A DNA stretch of 64,000 bases from Pararoseomonas sp. SCSIO 73927 (GTDB lineage: Bacteria > Pseudomonadota > Alphaproteobacteria > Acetobacterales > Acetobacteraceae): NCBI RefSeq assembly GCF_037040815.1, contig NZ_CP146232.1, positions 930,001-994,000 on the forward strand, written 5' to 3'. The translations under genes were made by a program, and so were the position numbers. Under the pieces are notes generated by a model that was not told the DNA's origin, searched no databases, and saw only the letters and a list, made by a program, of their open reading frames with translations. Of the stretch, positions 18,104-26,669 are shown one piece after another. Within the stretch, counting starts at the first letter, position 1, and every line of letters begins with the position of its first letter.

Positions 18104-19207
18104 TCACCCCCGCACGTCGGCGCCGCCGAACACGACCTGGTTGCGAACTCCTGGCTGGAGGAGGCCGTAGAGGAAGGTCTGGCCGCCCCCGCTCGCCGCG
18201 TCGAGCGCCTCCCTCTTGTCGGGTGCCAAGCCGAGGCCGAGCGCGGCCACGTTATCCGCCACCTGCTCGGCGCGGCTCACCCCCATCAAGGTGGAGGCGA
18301 CGCCCGGCCGTCCCACCACCCAGGCCAGCGCGACGCGCGCCGGAGTTTCGCCGATCTCCTCCGCGACGCGCTTCACCGCCTCGACAATGGCCCAGTTGCG
18401 CTCCGTGAACAGGGTATCGCCGAACGGGTTGTCGCCATCCAGCCGCTTGTCGCCCTCGGGGCGCGGCGGGCCATCCGCCTGCCCCTGGTTCGGCACGCCG
18501 CCCTGCCGGGGTACGGCGGCCTCGACGGCGGCGCGGTCGTACTTGCCGGTCAGCAGGCCGTAGGCCAGCGGGCTCCACGGCACCAGGCCCATGCCGAATG
18601 CCTGGCCCAGAGGGACGTGCTCGCTCTCGGCGCCGCGCTCGACCAGCGAGTAGAAGTACTGCAGCCCGACGGGCGCCGGCAGGCCCCGCAGCCGCGCCAG
18701 CGTGGCGAGCTGCGCGGCGTACCAGGCCGGCGTGTTCGAGATGCCCCAGTAGCGGATCTTCCCCGCCCCGATCAGCGCCGCCATGGTCTGGAGCAGCTCC
18801 TCCGCCGGGGTGATGCCGTCCCAGATGTGGATCCAGTAGAGGTCGATGAAGTCGGTGCGCAGCCGCCGCAGCGAGCGCTCCACCGCGGCCTGGACGTGCC
18901 GCGCGCCGTTGCCGCCCTGATGGAAGCCCTGGCCCGTGGCGAACCCCGACTTGGTGGCGATCACCATCCGGTCGCGCAGGCCGCGCTCGGCGACGAAGGC
19001 GCCGACCATCTCCTCCGAGCGGCCGCCCGAGTACACGTCCGCGGTGTCGATGAAGTTGCCGCCCAGCTCGACGTAGCGCTCGAAGATGGCTCGGCTGCCG
19101 GCCTCGTCGGCGCCCCATCGCGCGGTGCCGAAGGTCATCGTGCCCAGCGCGAGCGGGCTGACCAGAAGGCCCGAACGGCCGAGCGGGCGGTAGGTCTGAA
19201 GGTTCAT
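18104..19207 (-). CDS. Aldo/keto reductase
   Basis: 367 residues. The AKR catalytic tetrad is visible: Asp and Tyr in NFIDTADVYSGGRSEE, Lys in VIATKSGF, His in DLYWIHIWD; the NADPH site GVSRAEQVADN is near the C-terminus. An insert rich in Gly, Asp and Pro (RQGGVPNQGQADGPPRPEGD) lies near residues 245-265. Substrate unknown. It faces away from the LysR gene at 19305 across 97 nt, so it is probably that regulator's target. Confidence 0.85.
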   Translation of the reverse strand: MNLQTYRPLGRSGLLVSPLALGTMTFGTARWGADEAGSRAIFERYVELGGNFIDTADVYSGGRSEEMVGAFVAERGLRDRMVIATKSGFATGQGFHQGGNGARHVQAAVERSLRRLRTDFIDLYWIHIWDGITPAEELLQTMAALIGAGKIRYWGISNTPAWYAAQLATLARLRGLPAPVGLQYFYSLVERGAESEHVPLGQAFGMGLVPWSPLAYGLLTGKYDRAAVEAAVPRQGGVPNQGQADGPPRPEGDKRLDGDNPFGDTLFTERNWAIVEAVKRVAEEIGETPARVALAWVVGRPGVASTLMGVSRAEQVADNVAALGLGLAPDKREALDAASGGGQTFLYGLLQPGVRNQVVFGGADVRG

Positions 19208-19304
19208 CGGGCGGTTCTCTCCTGCGGGTCCGCCGGAGATGGACCGCAGCCCGCGGGTCGATTAGTGCCGCAGGAGCGCATGGGCTGCTGAAGGATCCTC
19301 AGGA

Positions 19305-20192
19305 ATGGACCGCGAGCTCTGGTCGGGCCTGGCCGTCTTCGCCGAGATCGTGGAGGCGGGCAGCTTCGCCAGGGCGGCGACCCGGCTCGGCCTGTCGGCC
19401 TCGGCGCTGAGCCACGCCATGCGGAACCTGGAGGACAGGCTCGGCATCCGCCTGCTGGACCGCACCACCCGCTCCCTCTCGCCCACGGGCGCGGGCGAGC
19501 AGCTCCTGCTGCGGCTGCGCCCCGCCCTCTCCTCCGTGGAGGAGGTGCTGGCCGAGCTCGACGGGGCGCGAGACCGCCCGGCGGGGCGGGTCCGCGTCAA
19601 CGCGCACCGGCCGGCGGCCGTCCATGTCGTCCTGCCCCGCCTCGCGGCGCTGGCGCGGCGCTACCCGGACGTCGCGGTGGAACTCGTCGTCAACGACGGG
19701 CTGGTCGACATTGTCGCCGAGCGGTTCGACTGCGGCGTGCGGCACGCCGGCGGCCTGCAGGGTGACATGATCTCCGTGCGGATCAGCGATCCCATGGATC
19801 TCGTCTTCGCGGCGGCCCCCTCCTATCTCCGGGCGCACGGCACGCCGGCGACGCCCGACGACCTCGGCGCGCACCGGTGCATCAGCTACCGCCACACCTC
19901 GTCGGGCGCGCTCCACCGCTGGGAGTTCGTGCGCGGCGGCGAGACCTTCGCGCGCGCGGTCCCCGAGACCTTCGTCACCAACGACGTCGACCTGATGCGC
20001 GACGCGGCGCTGGCCGGGCTCGGCGTCGTGTGCCTGCTGAGCCTCCAGGCCGCCCCGTACCTGGCCGGCGGATCGCTGACCGAGGTGCTGCCGGGATGGG
20101 CGCCGGTGCTGGCCGCCAACCACCTGTACTACCCGAGCCGCCGCCAGCCGAGCGCCGCGTTCCGCGCCTTCCTGGAGGTGATGCGGGCCTGA
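19305..20192 (+). CDS. LysR-family regulator (divergent from the aldo/keto reductase)
   Basis: 295 residues. HTH near 8-60: FAEIVEAGSFARAATRLGLSA, then SALSHAMRNLEDRLGIRLLDRTTRS, the usual LysR pattern. The effector half includes LVVNDGLVDIVAERFDCGVR, as in the AaeR/DsdC-like group that often controls neighbouring oxidoreductases. The start is the ATG at 19305. A G-rich octamer repeat begins about 11 nt after its stop. Confidence 0.85.
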   Translation: MDRELWSGLAVFAEIVEAGSFARAATRLGLSASALSHAMRNLEDRLGIRLLDRTTRSLSPTGAGEQLLLRLRPALSSVEEVLAELDGARDRPAGRVRVNAHRPAAVHVVLPRLAALARRYPDVAVELVVNDGLVDIVAERFDCGVRHAGGLQGDMISVRISDPMDLVFAAAPSYLRAHGTPATPDDLGAHRCISYRHTSSGALHRWEFVRGGETFARAVPETFVTNDVDLMRDAALAGLGVVCLLSLQAAPYLAGGSLTEVLPGWAPVLAANHLYYPSRRQPSAAFRAFLEVMRA

Positions 20193-20203
20193 GTGCCCCG
20201 AGG

Positions 20204-20235
20204 CTTGGGGGCTTGGGGGCTTGGGGGCTTGGGGG
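20204..20235 (+). repeat. Four CTTGGGGG octamers (G-quadruplex motif)
   Basis: The unit CTTGGGGG repeats exactly four times, giving four runs of five G separated by three-base CTT loops, a textbook intramolecular G-quadruplex sequence on the plus strand. It lies in the spacer just after the LysR gene and about 140 nt before the next start. An octamer array is also prone to slippage. Confidence 0.85.
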
Positions 20236-20375
20236 CGGGGTCCGCCCGCAGGAAGCGCGGTGCATCGAGCCCGCGCTCGGGAGGTACGCGGAGCGGCCCC
20301 GCCTCGGCACCTGCTTGGCGTCGATCCGCCGTTGGCCGATGCTCGCCTCCCTCACGACCCAGCGGGAGGGATGCC

Positions 20376-20669
20376 GTGGCCAGGACCGAGAGGGAGAGGG
20401 CCGATTTCGAGACGGCGATGGGCGAATCCTTCGCCGACGCCATCTGCCCGCCCATCCCCTTCGAGGAGGCCTCGCCGCACGAGTGCTGCGAGGCGATCCG
20501 GAGCGCCCTGGGCAGGGAGGTGACGCCCGAGCTGCTGGCGCGGCTGCCCGAGGCGCGGCTGGCCGAGTTGTCGGAGTCCATCGGGCACTACTTCGGCACG
20601 GCACCGCCGACGGTCGCGCAGATCAGGGCCGGGCTGGACGCTACCCTGGCCCGGTGGCCCGCCCGATGA
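20376..20669 (+). CDS. Small hypothetical protein
   Basis: 97 residues from a GTG at 20376 preceded by an RBS (GGGAGGG, about 20363-20369). The sequence is acidic and helical: ERERADFETAMGESFADAI, ECCEAIRSALGREVTPELL, AELSESIGHYFGTAPPTVAQI. I recognise no family. A longer frame from 20193 runs through the G-rich octamers and is unlikely to be the true start. Confidence 0.5.
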   Translation: MARTERERADFETAMGESFADAICPPIPFEEASPHECCEAIRSALGREVTPELLARLPEARLAELSESIGHYFGTAPPTVAQIRAGLDATLARWPAR

Positions 20670-20820
20670 ACGGTGCCCCGGCCCCCATCACCGCCCCGAT
20701 CACCGCCGCCATCGCGAGGCGCACCGGAACAGCGGCGGGGTGGGCCGGCGCCCCGTTCTTGCCGCCCCCTCGTACCGGCGCCAGGATGTCATCGGGACAT
20801 GACGCAGGGGCCGAGCCGCC

Positions 20821-21033
20821 GTGACCGACGAGCCGATCAAGGGGCCCGCCTCCTACTTCCCCTCGATCGAGAAGAGGTACGGGAAGCCGATCGCGGAATG
20901 GCAGGACCTGGTGCGCAGGAGCCTTCCGGCCAGGCACATGGAACTGGTCTCGATGCTGAAGAACGACCACGGCATGGGCCACGGCCATGCCAACGCGATC
21001 GTGGCGCACGTGCTGGCGGCCGAGAAGGGCTGA
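20821..21033 (+). CDS. DUF4287-domain small protein
   Basis: 70 residues from a GTG. YFPSIEKRYGKPIAEWQDLV and LKNDHGMGHGHANAIVAHVL match the DUF4287 domain, found alone or fused to DUF5655 modules; its function is unknown. The 253 nt after the stop hold a 16-nt direct repeat (GGACCTGATGCCCGGC twice, near 21059-21090) and no gene I can support. Confidence 0.75.
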   Translation: MTDEPIKGPASYFPSIEKRYGKPIAEWQDLVRRSLPARHMELVSMLKNDHGMGHGHANAIVAHVLAAEKG

Positions 21034-21286
21034 GCCGCCGCTCGCGGTCGAACCTCGATGGACCTGATGCCCGGCGGACCTGATGCCCGGCCGCCGCCGC
21101 GCACGGATTCCTGAGCCGCCACGCCCGACGCGCGCCTGAGGATCGGGAACCGGTCCCGGGCCGCCAGCGCCCCGTTCAGCGCCCCTCCGAGAGGCGCCGG
21201 AACGGCCGCAGGGCGAAGCCGCATCGGCGCCTCGCCCTCTCACCCGCGGCGAGGAGCCGGCCCGAACGCCGCCGGCCCCGCCGCTG

Positions 21287-22096
21287 CTAGCCGGCCACCT
21301 GCGCCTGCGCCGGCCCGCGCCGCTCCCGGAAGAAGGAGAGGCGGCGCTCCGCCGCCCAGTCCACCAGCTCGAAGCGCCCGTCGGCGTGCTCCACCAGCGC
21401 CGTGCAGCTCTCCACCCAGTCGCCGTCGTTCATGTAGGTCACACCGCCGATGTCGCGCATCTCGGCGTGGTGGATGTGGCCGCAGACCACGCCGTCGAAG
21501 CCGCGGCGCCGCGCCTCGTGCGCCAGCGCCTCCTCGAAGCGGTCGATCGCCTTCACCGCCCCCTTCACCTGCCGCTTCAACCACTGGGAGAGCGACCAGT
21601 AGGGGTAGCCCAGGCGCCGGCGCGCCAGGTTGAACAGCCGGTTCGTCTCCAGCGCCGCGTCGTACGCCCAGTCGCCCATCAGGGCGATGAACTTGGCGTA
21701 GCGCACCACGCTGTCGAAGGCGTCGCCGTGGATCACCAGCAGCCGCCGCCCGTCCGGCGTCACGTGCTCCGCCTCGGCCGCCAGCTTCACCCCGGCGATC
21801 TCCAGACCCAGCCAGTCGCGGAAGGCCTCGTCGTGGTTGCCGGGGATGTAGATCACCTCCGTGCCGTGCCGCGCCATGCGCAGCACCAGCCGGATCACCT
21901 CGTCGTGGTGCGGGTCCCAGAACCAGGACTTGCGGAGCCGCCACCCGTCCACGATGTCGCCGACGAGGTAGAGCTTCTCGCACTCCAGCCCGCGCAGGAA
22001 GTCCGCCAGGAAATCCGCCCGGCACCCCCGGGTGCCGAGGTGCACGTCCGAGAGGAACACGCTGCGATACCGCCGCGCCGTTTCGCTCTGGTGCAT
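21287..22096 (-). CDS. LpxH-like UDP-2,3-diacylglucosamine diphosphatase family metallophosphoesterase
   Basis: 269 residues. Metal-binding motifs in order: FLSDVHLGT (DxH), LVGDIVDGW (GD), IPGNHDE (GNHD), VIHGDAFD (GD region) and CGHIHHAE (GHxH). The WDPHHDEVIRLVLRMARHG stretch and length fit the LpxH-like branch seen in alphaproteobacteria, which may hydrolyse lipid A precursors or related pyrophosphates. RBS GAGGGGC lies just upstream of the ATG at 22096; an ATG seven codons upstream is possible. Confidence 0.8.
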   Translation of the reverse strand: MHQSETARRYRSVFLSDVHLGTRGCRADFLADFLRGLECEKLYLVGDIVDGWRLRKSWFWDPHHDEVIRLVLRMARHGTEVIYIPGNHDEAFRDWLGLEIAGVKLAAEAEHVTPDGRRLLVIHGDAFDSVVRYAKFIALMGDWAYDAALETNRLFNLARRRLGYPYWSLSQWLKRQVKGAVKAIDRFEEALAHEARRRGFDGVVCGHIHHAEMRDIGGVTYMNDGDWVESCTALVEHADGRFELVDWAAERRLSFFRERRGPAQAQVAG

Positions 22097-22276
22097 CGGC
22101 CCCTCTTCGTTTCCCACGGCCCGGCCTTACCCGCCGCGCCGGGGCGTTCCCGTGACGGCCGCGTGACGGTCCTGCGAAAGCAGCATCGTCCGGCGAAACC
22201 GTTGGCCCGCCGCACGGGGCCCATCCGGGCCGCACCACCTCCAAAATCCTCCTGCTGGCGGCCGGGGGCGTGCCGG

Positions 22277-23578
22277 TCAGGCCCTCCCCCGCCCGCGCGT
22301 CCCGAGCGCGAGCAAGGGCATCGCCAGCAGGGACAGGCCGGCGCCGAGGAGGAACGGCACCCCCGAGCCGAAGCTCTGCCACACCCATCCCGCCGCGGTG
22401 TTCCCGGCGAGCACGACAATACCCGTCACGAGGTTGAAGGTGCCGAAGGCGCTGCCCTTCAGCGCGTCCGGCGTGGCCCTGGCGACCATCGCGCCCAGCA
22501 ACCCCTGCGAGAAGCCCATGTGCAGGCCCCAGAGCACCGTTCCTAGCAGGTAGGCTGGCACCGTCGCGGCAAAGCCGAGGACCAGGTGCGCCCCGGCCAG
22601 GAAGCCGAGGCTCCAGAGGAGAAGTCCCCTCACCCCGATGCGATCGGACAGGCGGCCCACGGGATAGGCCGCCAGCCCGTACACCGCGTGCATGACCACC
22701 ATCGAGAGCGGCACCCATGTCGGGGAGAAGCCGGCCTCTAGCGCCTTCAGCAGCACGAAGGCCTCGCTGAACCGTGCCAGCATGATGACGGCCGCGACCC
22801 CGATCACCGCCCAGACCGCCCGGTTCAGCCGCAGCGCCTCCGACAGCCGGAAGCCCGGGCGCCGCCCGGCGGCACGCCCCGGCGCCTTCTCCGGAACCTC
22901 CCTTGGCGGCTCCCGCACCCCGAGGACGAGGAGCGCCACCGCCAGCGCCGCCGGTACCGCCGCCAGCCAGAACACGGCGGCGATATCCCCGGCGAGGAGG
23001 ATCATCGCCAGCACCGCGATCAGCGGCCCGAGGAAGCCGCCCACCGTGTCCAGGGACTTCCGCAGCCCGAAGCTCGCGCCCCGGATCTCCGGCGGGCTCA
23101 CCGCGGCGATCATGGCGTCGCGCGGCGTCCCGCGGATGCCCTTGCCCACCCGGTCCATGGCCTTGGCCGCGACGATCAGGTCCACGCCCGTGGCCAGCGG
23201 GAAGAACAGGCGGGACAGCGCCCCCAGCCCGTAGCCCAGCACCGCCAGCGGCTTGCTGCGGCGGCTCCAGTCCACGAACAGGCCCGAGAGGAACCTCGTC
23301 GCGGTCGCGACCGCGACGGAGAGCCCCTCGATAAAGCCGATGGTCATGGCCGAGGCGCCGAGCCCGCCCGCGAGATAGAGCGGCAGCAGGGTCGAGACCA
23401 TCTCGGAGGAGACGTCCATCAGCAGGCTCACGAAGCCCAGCATCCAGACCGTCGCCGGGATGGCCGGGCCGGAAGCGCCGGGCGGCACGATCGAGCGCTG
23501 CAAGGGGATCTCCACGAAAGCCGTCGGCCCGGGGCCGTTCCCCCGCCCTATGCCCAGCCGCCCCGCGCCGGACAACAT
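22277..23578 (-). CDS. MFS transporter
   Basis: 433 residues, twelve hydrophobic segments. LMDVSSEMVSTLLPLYLAGGLGA near the first helices and DRVGKGIRGTPRDAMIA in the loop are characteristic of an uncharacterised MFS group. A cytoplasmic loop with many Arg/Pro (REPPREVPEKAPGRAAGRR) divides the halves. Substrate unknown. The start may be further in (near Met46), since the first 40 residues are polar. Confidence 0.75.
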   Translation of the reverse strand: MLSGAGRLGIGRGNGPGPTAFVEIPLQRSIVPPGASGPAIPATVWMLGFVSLLMDVSSEMVSTLLPLYLAGGLGASAMTIGFIEGLSVAVATATRFLSGLFVDWSRRSKPLAVLGYGLGALSRLFFPLATGVDLIVAAKAMDRVGKGIRGTPRDAMIAAVSPPEIRGASFGLRKSLDTVGGFLGPLIAVLAMILLAGDIAAVFWLAAVPAALAVALLVLGVREPPREVPEKAPGRAAGRRPGFRLSEALRLNRAVWAVIGVAAVIMLARFSEAFVLLKALEAGFSPTWVPLSMVVMHAVYGLAAYPVGRLSDRIGVRGLLLWSLGFLAGAHLVLGFAATVPAYLLGTVLWGLHMGFSQGLLGAMVARATPDALKGSAFGTFNLVTGIVVLAGNTAAGWVWQSFGSGVPFLLGAGLSLLAMPLLALGTRGRGRA

Positions 23579-23683
23579 CGCGGCCGGGCGGCGAAGCTCC
23601 CTGCGCCACCCCCCGCACGGAAGCCCCTCGCCAACCCCGCACCCTCTCCGGCGTTTCCCGTCATATCACGGGAGAACCCGACC

Positions 23684-24088
23684 ATGTCCGACGTCTTCCC
23701 CACCGGCACCGACAACACCATCCGCCCGGAAAGCCCGAACCGCCTCATCGCCGCCGACAAGGTGGAGGGCACCGCCGTCTACAACCGCGCCGGCGACCGC
23801 CTCGGCACGGTCGAGGACCTGATGATCGACAAGGTCTCCGGCCGCGTCGCCTTCGCGGTGATGTCCTTCGGCGGCTTCCTCGGCCTCGGCGAGAACCACC
23901 ACCCCCTCCCCTGGTCCGTCCTCACCTACGACACGACCAAGGGCGGCTACGTGGTGGACCTGACCCGCGAGCAGCTGGAGGGCGCCCCCGCCTACGCCTC
24001 GACCGAGAGCATGGACATGTCCGACACCAACAGCCGCCGCGTCTACGACTACTACAAGGCCCAGCCCTTCTGGCTCGAGGTGTCGTAA
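23684..24088 (+). CDS. PRC-barrel domain protein
   Basis: 134 residues. RLIAADKVEGTAVYNRAGDRLGTVEDLMIDKVSGRVAFAVMSFGG is a PRC-barrel fold (about residues 20-85), followed by HHPLPWSVLTYD. Such proteins in alphaproteobacteria are abundant stress- or envelope-associated proteins of unclear role. The tail has DTNSRRVYDYY. It is followed by three palindromic tandem units. Confidence 0.85.
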   Translation: MSDVFPTGTDNTIRPESPNRLIAADKVEGTAVYNRAGDRLGTVEDLMIDKVSGRVAFAVMSFGGFLGLGENHHPLPWSVLTYDTTKGGYVVDLTREQLEGAPAYASTESMDMSDTNSRRVYDYYKAQPFWLEVS

Positions 24089-24092
24089 GCCC

Positions 24093-24172
24093 GGCGCGTT
24101 CCGTAGGAACGTCGCCCCCCGGCGCGTTCCGTAGGAACGTCGCCCCAGCGCGGTCCGCAGGAACGTCGCCCC
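24093..24172. repeat. Three 26-nt palindromic tandem units
   Basis: Units at 24093-24118, 24121-24146 and 24148-24172. Units 1 and 2 are identical and each contains CGTTCC-gta-GGAACG, a six-pair hairpin; unit 3 has two changes (GGTCCGCAGGAAC), one breaking the stem. They fill the space between the PRC-barrel gene and dapB, 68 nt before dapB. They could be operator-like iterons or a stacked 3' end structure. Confidence 0.8.
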
Positions 24173-24240
24173 GCGCCCCTTCCCCCCGCCCGCGTTCCCG
24201 CCGAAAACGCGGTGATCACGGGCGAAAGGGAGAGGGGCGC

Positions 24241-24993
24241 ATGGCCTCCATCGGCATCCTCGGCGTCACCGGCCGCATGGGCCGCCTCCTGGTCGAGGAG
24301 GTGGCCGCCGCCGGCGCCGTTCTCGCCGGCGGCACCTCCCGCCGCGGCGACGGCTGGCCCACCGACCCCGCCGCCCTCGCCCGCACCGCCGACGTCCTCA
24401 TCGACTTCACCACCGCGGACGCCGCCGCCCCCCACGTCGCCGCCGCCGAGGCCGCGCGCAAACCCCTGATCCTCGGCACCTCCGGCCTCAACCCCGCGCA
24501 GGAGGCCCGCCTCGCCGAGGCCGCCCGCCACATCCCGATCGTCTACGCCGCCAACTTCTCCCCCGGCGTGAACCTGCTGCTGGCCGCCGCCGAGCGCCTC
24601 GCCTCCGCCCTCCCGCCCGAGGCCTACGACGCCGAGATCGTGGAAACCCACCACCGCCAGAAGATCGACGCCCCCTCCGGCACCGCCCTCGCCCTCGGCC
24701 ACGCGGTGGCCCGCGGCCGCGGCACCACCCTGGAACAGGCCGGGGTCGAATCCGGCCGGGACGGCCACACCGGCGCCCGCAAGACCGGCGCCATCGGCTT
24801 CGCCGCCCTCCGCGCCGGCCAGGTGGTGGGGGAGCACACCCTCCTCTTCGCCGCCGGCACGGAGCACATCGCCCTCACCCACCGCTCCTTCGACCGCCGC
24901 ATCTACGCCACCGGCGCCGTCCGCGCCGCCCTCTGGGTCATCGGCAAGCCCCCCGGCCTCTACGGCATGAACCACGTCCTCGGGATGGCATGA
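24241..24993 (+). CDS. dapB: 4-hydroxy-tetrahydrodipicolinate reductase
   Basis: 250 residues. NAD(P)H-binding GVTGRMGRLL at 8-17 and the substrate motif ETHHRQKIDAPSGTAL, with the catalytic His-His and Lys, are clear. It makes tetrahydrodipicolinate for lysine and diaminopimelate. RBS AGGGAGAGGGG precedes the ATG. The DUF7002-like gene starts 20 nt after its stop. Confidence 0.96.
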   Translation: MASIGILGVTGRMGRLLVEEVAAAGAVLAGGTSRRGDGWPTDPAALARTADVLIDFTTADAAAPHVAAAEAARKPLILGTSGLNPAQEARLAEAARHIPIVYAANFSPGVNLLLAAAERLASALPPEAYDAEIVETHHRQKIDAPSGTALALGHAVARGRGTTLEQAGVESGRDGHTGARKTGAIGFAALRAGQVVGEHTLLFAAGTEHIALTHRSFDRRIYATGAVRAALWVIGKPPGLYGMNHVLGMA

Positions 24994-25012
24994 TCGCGCG
25001 GTCCCGCGCGGC

Positions 25013-25642
25013 ATGACGGCGGCACCGGAGGGCGCGGCCCGCTTCGCCGCCCGCTTCCCCCTCCTCTTCCACGTCACGGACCCGGAAGCCCTCCCGGGCA
25101 TCAGGCGCGACGGCCTTCTCTCCGCCGCCGCCCTCGTCGCCCTTTACAAGGTCCCGGAACCCGAACGCCCCGCCCTGCTGGAACACAACCGCGGCCGCGG
25201 CAACTTCACTCGCCTGCACCGCGACGGCCTCCCCGGCGCCACCCTCCGCGACCAGTGGATGCCCGACGCCCCCCTGGCCCAAACCCTGCACGGCACCTAC
25301 GCGAACAACCCCACCGCCTGGCGCCGCCACATCAACGCCCACGTCTTCTTCTGGCTCAACCGCCCCCAGGCCGAACGCCTCGCCCGCGTGAACCGCGCCC
25401 GCGCCCAGACCGTCCTCGCCTTCGACACGGCCCGCCTCCTCGCGGCCCATGCCGGCCACGCCTTCACCACCCCTATCAACACAGGCATCGCCACCGGCCT
25501 CTACGGCCGCCCCGGCTCCCCGCGCGACGAGACCACCTTCCAGCCCGTCGCCGCCTACCCCCGCCCGGACCGCCGCGCCCCGAAGGAACTCGCCATCCGG
25601 GACGGCATCCCCGACGCCGCGGCCTACCTGATCCAGCCCTGA
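25013..25642 (+). CDS. DUF7002-like protein (possible ADP-ribosyl-fold relative)
   Basis: 209 residues. LLFHVTDPEALPGIRRDGLLS near residues 16-36 resembles the opening of DUF7002 and of ADP-ribosyl-type folds such as DarT (LYHFT...LPSIL..GLL), where the His binds NAD. INAHVFFWLNRPQAERL and NTGIATG follow. The family's activity is not established to my knowledge, so an NAD-dependent transferase role is inference. It starts 20 nt after dapB and is probably co-transcribed with it. Confidence 0.6.
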   Translation: MTAAPEGAARFAARFPLLFHVTDPEALPGIRRDGLLSAAALVALYKVPEPERPALLEHNRGRGNFTRLHRDGLPGATLRDQWMPDAPLAQTLHGTYANNPTAWRRHINAHVFFWLNRPQAERLARVNRARAQTVLAFDTARLLAAHAGHAFTTPINTGIATGLYGRPGSPRDETTFQPVAAYPRPDRRAPKELAIRDGIPDAAAYLIQP

Positions 25643-25675
25643 CGGGGCCGGGACCTCCCCGGCCCCGCCCTCACC

Positions 25676-25840
25676 TCACAGACCGCCCCGCCCGAACAGC
25701 AGATAGACAAGCAGCACGATCACCAGCAGCCCGAGGATCCCCCCGAACCCGCCACCCCCGTAATACCCGCTCCGATACCCATAGTACCCGCCCCCGCCGA
25801 ACAGCAGGAACAGCACGATGATGATCAGAATCAGCGTCAT
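25676..25840 (-). CDS. Tiny Gly-rich double-pass membrane protein (DUF3309-like)
   Basis: 54 residues. A hydrophobic segment (residues 2-14, TLILIIIVLFLLF), a Gly/Tyr-rich middle (GGGGYYGYRSGYYGGGG) and a second hydrophobic segment (ILGLLVIVLLVYLLF) end in GRGGL. A strong RBS TAGGAGGTGGGG lies just upstream of the ATG at 25840. It resembles DUF3309-type mini membrane proteins common in alphaproteobacteria. It was too short for automatic listing but the RBS and bias support it. Confidence 0.65.
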   Translation of the reverse strand: MTLILIIIVLFLLFGGGGYYGYRSGYYGGGGFGGILGLLVIVLLVYLLFGRGGL

Positions 25841-26003
25841 CGACCCCACCTCCTAAATGCGGCACGGCGCGCGCCGCCTCACCCTCCAGCAACGCAGCAA
25901 CTCACCTTTCGTCGCGAAAACCCCGCCCCGCATCCAACCCCCGCCCCGCGCGTTCCGAGGCCGCCAGGCCACCCCCACACCCCCGGCCTGCCGGAGAAAC
26001 CCC

Positions 26004-26576
26004 ATGCCCGCGCCCACCCGCCGCGCCCTCGCCCGCCTCCTTCCCGCCGCCGCGGCAACCCTGGCCGCCCCCGCCCTCCTGCGCCCCACCCCGGCCCAGG
26101 CCGCCTCCGCCGCCGAGATCAACGCCGAGGTCAACGCCGCCCTCGTCTCCCTCCGGGAGCGCGCCGAAACCCGCAACCTCTTCGCCCAGGCCCGCGCCAC
26201 CCTCATCTTCCCCCGCATCATCCAGGGCGGCTTCGTCGTCGGCGGCCAGTACGGCGAAGGCGCGGCACTCCGCGGCAACACCATCCAGGGCTACTACAAC
26301 ATCGCCGGCGCCTCCTTCGGCCTCCTCATCGGCGCCCAGGCCGCCGGCCTCGCCATGTTCTTCATGACCGACGAAGCCCTCGGCGCCCTCATGCGCGCCG
26401 ACGGCTGGGAAATCGGCACCGGCCCCTCCGTCGTCGTGCTGGACCGCGGAGACCAGGTGAACTTCACCGCCACCACCCTCCGCGAGGCCGTCTACGCCGT
26501 CACCTTCAACCAGCAGGGCCTCATGGCCTCCATCTCCCTCAACGGCACCAAGATCTCCCGCATCAACCCGTCCTAA
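26004..26576 (+). CDS. Exported SYLF (YSC84-like) lipid-binding protein
   Basis: 190 residues. A twin-Arg-containing signal (TRRALARLLPAAAATLAAP) occupies residues 1-34. The SYLF domain follows: ARATLIFPRIIQGGFVVGGQYGEG, GYYNIAGASFGLLIGAQ and MTDEAL. SYLF domains bind phosphoinositides in eukaryotes; the bacterial role is unknown. The ATG at 26004 starts the signal peptide; the longer open frame upstream is leader. Confidence 0.8.
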   Translation: MPAPTRRALARLLPAAAATLAAPALLRPTPAQAASAAEINAEVNAALVSLRERAETRNLFAQARATLIFPRIIQGGFVVGGQYGEGAALRGNTIQGYYNIAGASFGLLIGAQAAGLAMFFMTDEALGALMRADGWEIGTGPSVVVLDRGDQVNFTATTLREAVYAVTFNQQGLMASISLNGTKISRINPS

Positions 26577-26593
26577 GTCCTGACAGGTCCGGC

Positions 26594-26648
26594 CCTAGGG
26601 GGCGCCGCCCCCTAGGAACCCCCGCCGGGGGGTGGACGCACCCCCCGG
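26594..26648. repeat. Half-copy R6 of the composite hairpin repeat (A-type hairpins)
   Basis: Leader TGACAGGTCCGG (from 26581) is shared with R5 (61942). Hairpin CCTAGGGGGC-gcc-GCCCCCTAGG (26594-26616) starts 17 nt past the SYLF stop; a second hairpin CCGGGGGGTG-gacg-CACCCCCCGG is at 26625-26648. The D, C and box parts of the full repeat are missing. Confidence 0.7.
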
Positions 26649-26669
26649 ACCCCGCGATCTAATGCGCGG

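Noticed and set aside
20641..20820. Small minus-strand peptide ending VRLAMAAVIGAVMGAGAPFIG between the 97-residue gene and the DUF4287 gene
   Set aside because: It has one hydrophobic stretch but overlaps the end of the plus-strand gene and has no convincing start or RBS.
24093..24172. CRISPR-like reading of the 26-nt tandem units
   Set aside because: There are no unique spacers; the units are nearly contiguous palindromes.
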